Part shown: one piece after another, positions 1-8,800 of the stretch
Numbering within the stretch: the first letter of the stretch is position 1
How the letters are laid out: each line of letters begins with the position of its first letter
Translations under genes and position numbers: made by a program
From: Alphaproteobacteria bacterium
GTDB lineage: Bacteria > Pseudomonadota > Alphaproteobacteria > Rhodobacterales > Rhodobacteraceae
Length of the DNA: 14,409 nt
Direction of reading: 5' to 3'
Assembly (NCBI GenBank): GCA_030424705.1
Contig: JAUHWJ010000007.1
Location: 1-14,409, forward strand
Notes under the pieces: generated by a model
Seen by the model: only the letters and a program-made list of their open reading frames with translations
Told to the model about the DNA's origin: nothing
Databases searched by the model: none

Positions 1-746
1 GCTTCCGCCTCGAAGAAGGCGCGGCGGCGGCCTTCCGTTCCCTCCAGCTCCAGCCGCGCCTCGTCGCCCGAGACGAGGAGGTTCCGCGCGGCGAGGGAGA
101 GCCGCGCCGTCTCCTCTCCCGCGATGTCGGGCGTGTCGTTGGAGAGCGTGAGCGCCGCGTCGAACGGGCGGCGGGCGGCGATGTCCAGGTCGAGCGCCGT
201 CTCCCCCTCCCGCGCGCCGGGGCGGATCGCGGCGTCCACCCGGGCGACGTTACGGTCCCGGAGAAGGATGCGCAGCGCCTCCTCCGCCGCCGGGAGGGAG
301 AAGGGCCCGTCATCGAGCGCCACGCGCTCACGGAGCCATTCGGCCCCGATCTCGCCAAGCCCGCGGGCGCCCTCTTCGGCCACGCCCTCGCCCTTCACCC
401 GGATCTCGGTCAGCCGCCCGGCGACGATCTCGAACGTCGCCTCCCCGGCGGCGGCGTCCACCGTGCGGAGCCGGACGCCGGAGCTGACATAGCCGGCGGC
501 GACCAGCGCCTCCGTCATCTCCCGCCGGAGCGCCTCCAGCGCGGCGAGGTCCACGCGGCGGCCGAGCGCACCCTCCGCCGCGGCGCGGAGCCCCTCCTCC
601 CCGATCAGGGGCGAGCCCTCCGGCGTGAGGAGGACGGCGCGGAGCGTCATGTCGACGTCTATCTCAAGGGGCTCCGCCGCGGCGGCGAAGGCCGCAAGCG
701 CGGCGAGGCAGGCGAGGGTGAGGCGCCTCACCGCAGCGGGTCGCAT
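1..746 (-). CDS. TpsB-type outer-membrane transporter of a two-partner secretion system (ShlB/FhaC family), 3' end missing
   Basis: The 248 codons visible run off the left edge, so only the N-terminal third is present. The N-terminus has an Arg-rich start, a hydrophobic stretch (residues 8-24) and a likely cleavage after the AAAA ending at residue 24: a Sec signal peptide. Residues about 34-118 look like a POTRA_2 domain, with GYVSSGVRL (85-93) and FEIVAGRLTEIRVKG (104-118), the strand pattern usual before the ShlB POTRA. Residues about 119-190 fit the second POTRA, ending in the PG...GETALDLDI type strand, and RPFDAALTLSND (193-204) is where the beta-barrel normally begins. TpsB proteins export one cognate exoprotein through the outer membrane, here most likely the gene just upstream. 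The ATG at 746 overlaps that gene by 19 bases; a GTG at 731, in a GTGA overlap with its stop, is an alternative start. The family call is firm from two POTRA-like segments; the barrel is not visible. Confidence 0.85.
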   Translation of the reverse strand, partial: MRPAAVRRLTLACLAALAAFAAAAEPLEIDVDMTLRAVLLTPEGSPLIGEEGLRAAAEGALGRRVDLAALEALRREMTEALVAAGYVSSGVRLRTVDAAAGEATFEIVAGRLTEIRVKGEGVAEEGARGLGEIGAEWLRERVALDDGPFSLPAAEEALRILLRDRNVARVDAAIRPGAREGETALDLDIAARRPFDAALTLSNDTPDIAGEETARLSLAARNLLVSGDEARLELEGTEGRRRAFFEAE

Positions 747-2959
747 GGCCGGCCGCGCGTCCCCGCGCGGAAGGGCGCCGCCTGCGCGCCCGCGCCGGGC
801 GGCGGCACGGCGAGGCCGAAGAGCGCGGGCGCCGCCCCCTCCGCCCCCCGTTCCGGCGGCGCGAGCCGCAGCGCGCTGCCGCCCGTCACCGCCGCGACGC
901 AGAAATCGTCCACCAGCGCGAAGCGGTTGAAGAACTCGGTCGGCGGCGCCTCCGTCTCCGCCGATTGCGCGCCGATGGTTCCTAGAATCTGCACCTGCCC
1001 CGCCGCGCCGAGATTGGAGCTGACGTCGATCGTCGCGTCCGGCGGCTCGATCAGCGTCACGTCGGTCGCGACGCGCACCACGCCGCCGTCGCCCTGATCC
1101 GCCGTGGATTCGAGCCGGGCGCTGTCGTTCAGCACGAGGAGGCCGCCCGTCACCGTGATCGCGCCGCCATTCCCGTCGCTGGCGCCGACCGAGGTCGTCA
1201 CCGTTCCGGAATCGACGAGCGCGAAGCCCCGCGCGTCGAGCCGGATCGCCCCGCCGTCGCTGGAGCCCGAAGCGGTGGTGACCTGCGAGCCGGCGCCGAC
1301 CGTGATGGAGCCCGCGCGGATGACGATCCGCCCCGCGGCGCCGCCCGCCGCCGGGGCGCGGCTCGCGATCTCCGCGCCCGTCGCCGTCTCCACCCGGTCC
1401 GTCATCGAGATGCGCACGGCGCCTGCGGCGCCGGTGGAGCGCCCGGTCGTCGTGATCTCCGCCCCGTTCTCGATCCGGAGCGTCCCGCCCGTGATCCGCA
1501 CCTCGCCGGCCGGCGAGGCGTTGAACGTCTCCGCCCCCATCTCCGCCTCGTCGGTCAGGAGGATGAAGGGCGCCGAGACGGTCAGGTCCCCGCCGGGGCC
1601 GGAAAGGTCCCCTTCCGTGCCGCTGAAGATGCCGGAGGGTTCCGGCTCCGGGTTGTCCGCCGTCTCCCGCAGCACGCCCGAAAAGAGCATGCTCTCCCGC
1701 GCCGTGACCGAGACCGAGCCGCCCGCGCCGCGCGTGACGTCCCGCCGGTCCGGTATGGCGAGCGCGCCGCTGCCGATCTGCCCGCCGCCTGTCGCGCGGA
1801 GCGTCCCGACCTCGACCCGGATCGCCCCGGCGTCCCCGAACCCGACCGTGGAGGAGAAGATGCGCCCGCCGTCTAGCAGCTCGAGGGCGCCGCCCCGGAT
1901 CAGCACGAGCCCGGCGTCGCCCGCCGCGCCCTCCGAAACCTCGCTCTCGATCACCGTTTCCGTGAGCCCGCCCGCGCGGTCGAGCGTGAGCCGGTCAAAG
2001 CTGGTGACGCGGATCGAGCCGGCGGCTCCGTCTCCGCGGGTCTGGGAGCGGATCGCGCCGCCCGCCACGAGGTCGATCTCCGCCGCACGCACCTGAACGT
2101 CCCCCGCCGGGCCGGCGCCCACCGTCGCCGTGCCGATCTCGGAGCCTTCGAGCCGGAGCGCGCCCGCCTCGATCCGGATCGAGCCGCCAGGCTCCGCCCC
2201 TGCGAGCGTCGAGGCGGAGGAGCCGTTCAGGAACTCGACCGTCCCGCCCGTCGACCGCGCGCCCGCCGCGGCGCCCACTCCGGCGACATCCCCCTGCGCC
2301 CCTGCGAAGAAAACGAGGTCGCCGCCCCGCTCCGAAACCAGCTGCTTCCCGTCAACGACGATCCGCCCGCCCGAGAGTGCGACGCCGTCGCCCTGCGCCG
2401 GCAGCCGCCCGCCGGAAAGGAGGATCGCGCCCGGCGCGCGGTTCAGGAACCCGAACGCCTCCGGCTCCGCCGACGTTATGGTCAGCGGCGCGGCGGCTTC
2501 CGCCAAAAGGCGCGTCCCGTCCCCGAAGATCAGCGTGTCTCCGGCGGAGAGCCTGAGCGCCGCGCTGGTGCGGAATTCGGCGTTGGCGCCGATGGTCAGC
2601 CCGTTCGGGTTGAAGAACCAGAAATCCGCCGCGACGGGGGAGAAGCTCCCGTCCACGAAGCTCACGATGCCGTCGATCGTGCTCGCGCCGGGCCCGGTGA
2701 CGCGCCCGATCACCCGCTCGACCCCCGCAGGAAGGCCGAAGGCCGCCGCCGCGCCCGTCTGCACGTCGAAGGCGGAGAAGGAATGGATGAGGTTCCCCCC
2801 CGCCCGCCGCCCGAGCGCGGGATCGACGAACATCGCGGAGCCGTTCAGCGAGACGCGGCCGCCCACAGTTCCGTCCGTCAAGATCTGCGCCGGGGCCGGC
2901 GCGGCGAGAAGGGCGGCGAGACAGGCGAGAAGGGCGGGTAGGAGGGCGAGCGCGCGCAT
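728..2959 (-). CDS. TpsA-type exoprotein with filamentous-haemagglutinin N-terminal domain (two-partner secretion)
   Basis: This 743-aa protein has a Sec signal peptide (residues 1-24, cleavage APA|Q) followed by a TPS/haemagglutination-activity domain (about 25-145). The diagnostic motif is FWFFNPNGLTIGANAEF (113-129), close to the NPNG-x-x-FG form. From about 190 to 660 it is a series of imperfect repeats, GAGGSVSVTA, GPGGDLTVSA, GAAGAVRISM, GNGGAITVTGG and so on, as expected of a right-handed beta-helix shaft. The C-terminal 70 residues differ: FFNRFALVDDFCVAA, a Pro/Ala-rich stretch, and a terminal RPCDPLR, with Cys at 687 and 739. It should be secreted through the TpsB encoded directly downstream and act at the surface or outside the cell; adhesion is typical but unproven. 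The start ATG is set by GAGGAG (2965-2970), five bases upstream, and shares its A with the TGA of the preceding gene, so translation is probably coupled. At 743 aa it is short for the family, closer to small cyanobacterial-type exoproteins than to FHA. Confidence 0.87.
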   Translation of the reverse strand: MRALALLPALLACLAALLAAPAPAQILTDGTVGGRVSLNGSAMFVDPALGRRAGGNLIHSFSAFDVQTGAAAAFGLPAGVERVIGRVTGPGASTIDGIVSFVDGSFSPVAADFWFFNPNGLTIGANAEFRTSAALRLSAGDTLIFGDGTRLLAEAAAPLTITSAEPEAFGFLNRAPGAILLSGGRLPAQGDGVALSGGRIVVDGKQLVSERGGDLVFFAGAQGDVAGVGAAAGARSTGGTVEFLNGSSASTLAGAEPGGSIRIEAGALRLEGSEIGTATVGAGPAGDVQVRAAEIDLVAGGAIRSQTRGDGAAGSIRVTSFDRLTLDRAGGLTETVIESEVSEGAAGDAGLVLIRGGALELLDGGRIFSSTVGFGDAGAIRVEVGTLRATGGGQIGSGALAIPDRRDVTRGAGGSVSVTARESMLFSGVLRETADNPEPEPSGIFSGTEGDLSGPGGDLTVSAPFILLTDEAEMGAETFNASPAGEVRITGGTLRIENGAEITTTGRSTGAAGAVRISMTDRVETATGAEIASRAPAAGGAAGRIVIRAGSITVGAGSQVTTASGSSDGGAIRLDARGFALVDSGTVTTSVGASDGNGGAITVTGGLLVLNDSARLESTADQGDGGVVRVATDVTLIEPPDATIDVSSNLGAAGQVQILGTIGAQSAETEAPPTEFFNRFALVDDFCVAAVTGGSALRLAPPERGAEGAAPALFGLAVPPPGAGAQAAPFRAGTRGRPCDPLR

Positions 2960-5601
2960 CAGAGCTCCTCGAACAGGATTCGGTCGCCGAAGACGTCGGC
3001 GCCGCCGCCGAAGGGGTCCGGCTCCCCGACCGTCTCCTGGCTGCGATAGACGATCCCCCCGTCCGAGAGGTCGTAATTGGCGAAGCCGGGGCCGTTGAAC
3101 TCCACGTCGAAATGCGTGTCGCCGAGATAGGGGAGGCTTGTCTCTTCTCCCGTCGCGAGCGTCACGACGCGCAGCGAGGGGTCGAAATCGAAAGCGTTCC
3201 GGTCGGTCGAGAGATAGGCGAGGCGCGAACCGTCAGGCGAAATGACAGGCATGTATTCCTGGCGCCCTGCAGCGTCCTTCAGGTTTGCGCCGACCGTCAC
3301 CGTCATGGTCGCCCGGTCCAGCGTCGCGACCCGGATGGCGAAATCCTCGCCGCCCGCGACCTTCTCGAAGCCGAACGCGATCTTTGTCCCGTCGCGGGAG
3401 ATCGTCGGCGCGAAGGCGTCGGTCGGGAGGTTGCGGCTCACGAGCACCGTCTCCCCCGTCTCGATGTTCTGCGCGTAGACGTCCATCGCCTCGTCGGCGT
3501 CCTCGCCAAGGAACTGCGTTCGCGTCACGAAGACGACGATCTTCCCGTCGCCGCTGATGCCGACGCCCGGCGCCTTGAAGAAGGAGCCGGACGGGTAGCT
3601 GTCCGGCACGCCGCCGGTCGCGATACGGACGGTTTCGTCCGCGAGATCGTCGAAGAAGGTCTGCCCGGTGACGAGGAAGGTTCGGCCTGTCGATAGCTCC
3701 CGCACATAAATGTCGTTCGGGCCGTCCAGATCCCCGAAGTTGAAGTCCGAATGCCGGACGCCATCGAACACGGCCTGCCCGCCGGTCTGTTCGCCGAAGA
3801 ACCCGTTCGCCGCCGTGACGAAGACGACCCTGTCCCCGTCATCCGACACGGCGAGGATGGGCGGGGAGGCTGTGTTGAAGGCCGCCGTAAAATCCGGCGC
3901 CGGCACGCCGCCGGCTGCGAAGTTCCCGGCATTGTCCGGGTTCGAGAGGCGCGTGACGAGCACCGGGTCCTCGTCGAGTTTCAGCATGTCGCGGCGGTAT
4001 ATGTCCCCCGGCCCGAAGAAGCCGCTGGCGGCGTTGTTGTTGTCCGGCTCCGCCCCGAACGTGTCGGCGTTCGTCGCGAAGAAGACATATCGCCCGTCGG
4101 CCGAAACGTCCGGGCTGTAGAACTCGGCGAAGTTGAACGCGCCCGGATGGGCGAAGAAGGCCGAACCGTCCCGCGCCGCCTCCGTCACCCGGATGGCGGC
4201 GCCGGTGGCGGTGTTGATCACGAAGACGTCCATCGAGGCGTCTTCGATGACGAAGCCGTCTTCGCTCAAGCGCCGCGGGTCCGGGTCGCCCGCGAACCCG
4301 TCGGGGTTCCCCTTGTCCACCCAGACGGCGATGCGCCCGTCCGGCGTGATCGCCGGGTCCGCGACCGTGTTGGTCTGGTTCGTGAAGCCGTAGGGGTTCG
4401 GGTCGAAGGCGGATGAGGCGGGCGGCGGGGCGACGAAGCCGTAGGTGGCGAGCGCTTCGGTGGTGAAGCTCACGCCTTCGAGAAAGAGGGCGTCCTGAAA
4501 GCCGTCGCCGCGGTTGACCGCGATCATCGTGCCGCCGGCGACCGGCGTGGCGCGGGCGACGTCGGCGATGGCGTCGAAGTCGATCCCGGCCAGCGCTTCG
4601 GTCAGGCTGATCCTGTCTCCGAAGCCGTACTGAAAGTCCGTCACGCGGTCGACAGCCGCGTCGATCTGGCCGTTGACGAGGCGGATGACGAAGGTGTCCG
4701 CCCCTTCGCCGCCCGTCAGCCTGTCGAAGCCCGCGCTCGTGCCGATCACGTCGTTCCCGCCGAGGCCCAGCACCGTGTCGTTCCCGGCGCCGCCCTGGAG
4801 CGTGTCCGGCCCCGCGCCGCCGGAAATGGGCTGCAGCGGCGGGGGCGTCGTCCCGCCGCCTCCCGTCCCGGCCCCGGAAGAGCCCGTGGGCAGGCCGAAA
4901 TCGGCGGCGGAGAGCACGCCGGCGGCGAGGCCGGAGAAGACGATCCGCCCGCCGCCCGGCAGGGTCAGCGTCAGTCCCTCGGGGCCGGAGGAGAAGGCGA
5001 GATCGTCGAAGGAGCCGATCCCGGCGAAGCCCGAAAGGGCGATGCGGTCCATGCCCGGGCGGAAATCCGTGATCGTGTCGGTCGCCGGCCCGCCGGCGAA
5101 ATCGGCCGCGCGGAAGAGGAAGACGTCCTCCCGCCCGCCGCCGGTCAGCCGGTCGTCGCCCTTGCCGCCGCGGATCGTGTCCGCCCCGGCGCCGCCGATC
5201 AGCCGATCCCCGCCGCCGCCGCCGTTCAGATTGTCCGCGCCGCCGCCGCCCTTCAGCGTGTCGCTCCCGGCCCGGCCCTTCAGAACGTCGCCGCCGCCAC
5301 CGCCCCGAAGGACATCGTCGCCGCCACCGCCGATCAGCCGGTCCGCCCCGCCGCGGCCGATGAGGACGTCATCGCCGCCGCGGCCCAGCAGCCGGTCCGC
5401 CTCCGCGCCGCCCGAGAGCGTCTCGTCCGCGCGCGAACCCGCGAACGTGGCGTTGGCCATCGGGGCTCTCGCGAGGGCGGAGAGCACGGCATCGGGGCGT
5501 TCGGCGGGGCGTTCCTCCGCCGGCACGTCGAGGCCCCAGACCGGGGCGGCGCTCTCCGCCGCCTCCGCCCGCCTCGCCTGTTCCGCCCACATGCCGGTCA
5601 T
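2959..5601 (-). CDS. RTX / seven-bladed PD40 propeller protein, paralogue A (no PPC domain)
   Basis: This 880-aa protein has no Sec signal. The N-terminus contains VWGLDV and SALARA, then a block of RTX nonapeptides (GGxGxDxLx; residues about 55-162) closed by GGKGDDRLTGGGREDVFLF, then DTITDFRPGMDRIALSGFAG (175-194), as seen after RTX repeats in serralysin C-terminal domains. A short Gly/Pro linker leads to a second RTX block (261-304), a connector with TMIAV, FQD, FTT, YGF and NPYGF, and about seven PD40-like blades (ITPDGRIAVWVD, VSADGRYVFFAT, VSDDGDRVVFVT, ISGDGKIVVFVT, ISRDGTKIAFGF, ISPDGSRLAYLS, LSDGGIVYRS). RTX repeats bind Ca2+ and fold outside the cell. The protein stops soon after the last blade, lacking the PPC modules of its two paralogues. 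The start is ATG 5601, with GGGAG (5606-5610) four bases upstream; the frame is open to a TTG at 5691 with no support. It is first in an operon with the TPS pair. Confidence 0.85.
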   Translation of the reverse strand: MTGMWAEQARRAEAAESAAPVWGLDVPAEERPAERPDAVLSALARAPMANATFAGSRADETLSGGAEADRLLGRGGDDVLIGRGGADRLIGGGGDDVLRGGGGGDVLKGRAGSDTLKGGGGADNLNGGGGGDRLIGGAGADTIRGGKGDDRLTGGGREDVFLFRAADFAGGPATDTITDFRPGMDRIALSGFAGIGSFDDLAFSSGPEGLTLTLPGGGRIVFSGLAAGVLSAADFGLPTGSSGAGTGGGGTTPPPLQPISGGAGPDTLQGGAGNDTVLGLGGNDVIGTSAGFDRLTGGEGADTFVIRLVNGQIDAAVDRVTDFQYGFGDRISLTEALAGIDFDAIADVARATPVAGGTMIAVNRGDGFQDALFLEGVSFTTEALATYGFVAPPPASSAFDPNPYGFTNQTNTVADPAITPDGRIAVWVDKGNPDGFAGDPDPRRLSEDGFVIEDASMDVFVINTATGAAIRVTEAARDGSAFFAHPGAFNFAEFYSPDVSADGRYVFFATNADTFGAEPDNNNAASGFFGPGDIYRRDMLKLDEDPVLVTRLSNPDNAGNFAAGGVPAPDFTAAFNTASPPILAVSDDGDRVVFVTAANGFFGEQTGGQAVFDGVRHSDFNFGDLDGPNDIYVRELSTGRTFLVTGQTFFDDLADETVRIATGGVPDSYPSGSFFKAPGVGISGDGKIVVFVTRTQFLGEDADEAMDVYAQNIETGETVLVSRNLPTDAFAPTISRDGTKIAFGFEKVAGGEDFAIRVATLDRATMTVTVGANLKDAAGRQEYMPVISPDGSRLAYLSTDRNAFDFDPSLRVVTLATGEETSLPYLGDTHFDVEFNGPGFANYDLSDGGIVYRSQETVGEPDPFGGGADVFGDRILFEEL
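4690..4821 (-). repeat. Short RTX block II of paralogue A
   Basis: Three to four repeats (GGAGPDTLQGGAGNDTVLG onward) ending in GGEGADTFVI. It is nearly identical in protein sequence to block II of the divergent neighbour (GGAGNDxVLGLGGND.IGTSAG shared), which suggests a fairly recent common copy. Confidence 0.75.
5116..5439 (-). repeat. RTX (haemolysin-type Ca2+-binding) array I of paralogue A
   Basis: Tandem nine-residue repeats encoded on the minus strand, e.g. GGRGGADRLIGGGGDDVLRG style units, giving a near-periodic 27-base GCC-rich DNA pattern. The array ends with GGKGDDRLTGGGREDVFLF, the same cap as in the sister arrays of this window. Confidence 0.85.
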
Positions 5602-5716
5602 GCCGCTCCCGCCCCTTTGCGCCGGCCACAAGGGCGACGCGTCCGCGACGATAGCAGAGCCGCCCCCCGGGGACAGCGCCAAAGCGCACAAGGCGGGCGG
5701 CGCGCGATGTGCGGCG

Positions 5717-5771
5717 GGTCACGTCGCGGTCACGGAGCGGACCTTATCTCTTTCTTATGAATTGGCGTGAC
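5717..5771. promoter_or_regulatory. Candidate operator: two direct GGTCACG copies and one inverted CGTGAC
   Basis: GGTCACG occurs at 5717-5723 and again at 5728-5734, start to start 11 bases (about one helical turn). The reverse complement CGTGAC is at 5766-5771, overlapping the candidate -35 of the rightward gene. Such spacing is typical of a regulator binding one DNA face, but the unit is only 6-7 bases in GC-rich DNA, so chance is a real alternative. Confidence 0.35.
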
Positions 5772-5796
5772 GCTCCCCCCGCCGGGCCTGTATCAT
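5767..5796 (+). promoter_or_regulatory. Candidate promoter for paralogue B
   Basis: GTGACG (5767-5772; four of six matches to TTGACA) and TATCAT (5791-5796; five of six to TATAAT) are 18 bases apart. This would start transcription near 5803 and leave a 5' leader of about 55 bases that contains the short leader ORF. It is a consensus match by eye only. Confidence 0.4.
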
Positions 5797-5840
5797 CCCC
5801 TTCCGGTGGCGGAGCGCTTGTGAGACGTAGAAGGAAGCCG

Positions 5841-5867
5841 ATGCGCCGGGCCGCTTGCCATGTCTGA
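5841..5867 (+). CDS. Eight-codon leader ORF (MRRAACHV) overlapping the start of paralogue B
   Basis: The best ribosome-binding site in the area, AAGGAAG (5831-5837), sits three bases before this ATG, not before the ATG of the large gene at 5860, which has no Shine-Dalgarno of its own. The eight-codon frame ends in TGA at 5865-5867, just past the downstream start, so a terminating ribosome could reinitiate on the long frame. An alternative is a one-base sequencing or natural indel between 5841 and 5860, which would make ATG 5841 the true start of the large gene. Confidence 0.4.
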   Translation: MRRAACHV

Positions 5868-8800
5868 GTCGGAAGGCGCGGGCCTCGGCGTCTGGGAATG
5901 GATCGAGGCCGATCCGCGCCCGGAGCGTGACGAGATGGTCTTCGAAGCGCTCCTCGCCTCGGCGCGCCGCGCCTCTGTCGTGACTTCGGGCGACCGCGGA
6001 GACAACCGGCTCGAAGGAACGGGCGCCCCTGACCGCATCCTCGGCCGCGGCGGCGACGACACTCTCCTCGGCCGTGGCGGGAAGGACACGCTCATCGGCG
6101 GCGGCGGGAACGACCGGCTGGTCGGCGCCGGCGGGAAGGACGACCTGAAGGGCGGCGGCGGGAGCGACACGCTCCTCGGCGGCGGCGGCAAGGACAAGCT
6201 GAAGGGCGGCTCCGGCGCGGACGAGCTTCTCGGCGGCGGCGGGCGCGACAACCTCAAGGGCGGGGGCGGCGACGACACGCTCGAAGGCGGCGGCGGGCGG
6301 GACATGCTGCGCGGCGGCAAGGGCGACGACCTGCTGACGGGCGGCGGCGGGCCCGACACGTTCATCTTCGCCGCGAACGAATTCGCCGGCGGCGCGACCG
6401 ACACGATCACGGACTTCGTTTCGGGGAAAGACCGCGTCTCGCTCTCCGGCTTCGCCGGTATCGACTCATTCGACGACCTCTCCTTCGCCTCCGGCCCCGA
6501 CGGCCTGACGCTGACCCTGCCGGGCGGCGGGCGGATCGTCTTCGCCGGCCTCGCCGCCGGCGCGCTCTCCGCCGCCGATTTCGGCCTGCCCGCCGGCCCG
6601 GTCGGGGGCGAAACTCCGGGCGGAGGGGCGACCGGCGGCGGCGCTCCGGGTGGTGGGTCGACGCCTGGCGGCGGATCGACGGGCGGCGGCGGAACCACCG
6701 GCGGGGGCGGCGCCCCCGGCGGCGGGACGACGGGCGGGGGCGGAACGACGCCCGGCGGCGGAACCACGGGGGGAGGCGGGACCACGGGCGGCGGGACCAC
6801 CGGAGGTGGCGCCACCGGAGGCGGGACCACCGGAGGCGGGACGACGCCCCCTGCCCCGACCCCGCCGATCTCCGGCGCCCCGGGGCCCGACACGCTTCAG
6901 GGCGGGGCCGGAAACGACGAGGTGCTGGGGCTCGGCGGAAACGATACGATCGGGACCAGCGCCGGGCTCGACACGCTGACCGGCGGGCCGGGGGCGGACA
7001 CGTTCGTCATCCGCCTCCTGAACGGCGGGATCGACGCGCAGGTCGACCGCGTGACGGATTTCCAGTACGGGCTCGGCGACAAGATCAGCCTGACCGAGGC
7101 GCTGGCCGGGATCGCCTTCGCCGAGATCGCCGACGCCGTCCGCGCCACGCCGGTCACGGGCGCCCCCGGGCCGTTCTCCAACGGCACGATGATCGCCGTG
7201 AACCGCGGCGCCGGCTTTCAGGACGCCCTGTTCCTCGACAATGTGAGCTTCACCACCCAGCAGCTCCAGAGCTACGGTTTCGTCCTCCCGCCCGCCGGCG
7301 CCTCCGCCTTCGTGGAGAATCCCTACGGCTTCACCAACACGTCGAACACTTCGGCCGATCCCGCGGCGACGCCGGACGGGCTCTATGTCGCCTGGGTGGA
7401 CAAGGAGAATCTCGACGGCCTCGCGGGCGACTTCACCCTGCCGACGAACGGCAACCCGCTCGGCGAGGACGCGGCGACGATGGACGTCTTCGTCCGCAAC
7501 ATGGCGACCGGCGCCGTCCAGCGCGCCAGCATAGGCGAGGGTGGGCTGGCGCTGGAGACGTCGACCGGCGCCAGAGCCGCCTCCATGAGCCCGGCGATCT
7601 CCGCAGACGGACGCTTCGTCGCCTTCGCCACGAACGGGCAGGGCCTCCCCTCCGACACGAACGCGACCGGGGATGTCTATCTCCGCGACCTGCTGCTGGA
7701 TTCCGACCCGATCCTGATCAGCCGCGGCGCGTCGAACGTCGCCTCGGGCGGCGTGCCCACCGGATCGAGCTTCCAGACGGCGAGCGCCTCGGTGCTCGAC
7801 ATTTCCGCCGACGGGCGGAAGGTCGTCTTCGTCACCGACGCCGCGCTCGCCGGGAACGACCTCAACGCGACGCGGGACATCTATCTCCGCGACCTCGACG
7901 CAGGGACGACGACGCTCGTCAGCCGGACCTACAACAACGTCAGCGACACGAACTTCAACGCCAGCGGCGGAGTCGCCAATCCCTACGATTTCGGCTCCTA
8001 CGAGGGCGATGTCGTGAAGATGTCGGCTGACGGCCGCTATGTCGCCTATGTCACGAACGCGAACGGCCTTTTCGGCGATCTGGGCGGCCCGCCCTCGGAT
8101 TTCGACGGCGGCTTCGACGTCTATCTCCGGGATACGCTTCTCGATCGGACGCTGCTCGTTTCCGGCAACGGCTCCGCGAACGTGCAGGGCTTCGACATGA
8201 GCGCGGACGGCTCCCGCATCGTCTTCTCGACCGAGGATGCGCTGGCGACGGGGCCGGGCGGAGACCGCAACCTCAGGATGGACGTCTATCTCGCGGAGAT
8301 CGACCTCGCCCAATGGGCGACGCAGACCGCGCAGACCGGGCTCATCGACCTCAGCCGCGTCAGCCTTGGCGAGAATGGGCGGGAGCTGCTCGGCGGCGAC
8401 AGCTTCAGCCCGGTCATCTCGCCGGACGGAGACCGGATCGCCTTCATCTCCAACGCCTCCGACATCAGGAATGCGGACCCGAACTTCTTCGACCCCGGCC
8501 GGCTCCAGCTCTATGAGATCAACCTATCGACCGGCGCGCTCCGCGAGGCGCCGGCGGGCTTCGCGCAGGACAGTGCAGGCGGAACCTTCTTCAGCCGCGC
8601 GGCGCATGACCTGACGAACGACAGCCTTGTGTTCCGGGACAATCTCGGCTCGGGCGACAGCATCGCGGTGGGGGCGACGGTTCCGCTGGCCGCCGTCGCC
8701 GACATCCCCTCGAATGCGTCGCAGTCGCTTTCGCTCGATGCGATCCGCGGGGACGTCATTCGCGGCGAGATCGGGGTTGGAGACGTGGACGCCTTCCGCC

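Larger units (their letters stand above)
5602..5859. promoter_or_regulatory. Divergent intergenic region between paralogues A and B
   Basis: These 258 bases separate two divergently transcribed paralogues and so must serve at least one promoter on each side. The stretch 5741-5765 (CTTATCTCTTTCTTATGAATT) is the most AT-rich part of the neighbourhood. I see a plausible rightward sigma70-like promoter (listed separately) but no convincing leftward -10/-35 pair; weak leftward candidates lie around 5648-5691. The region also holds three GTCACG elements and an eight-codon leader ORF at its right end. Confidence 0.7.

Noticed and set aside
5602..5691. Extension of paralogue A to a TTG at 5691
   Set aside because: TTG is a rare start, has no Shine-Dalgarno, and the extra 30 residues match nothing in the paralogues; ATG 5601 has a good site.
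5793..6893. Apparent PPVVPPP proline-repeat protein on the minus strand
   Set aside because: It is the complement of the Gly-rich linker of paralogue B; the plus-strand frame has domains on both sides of it.
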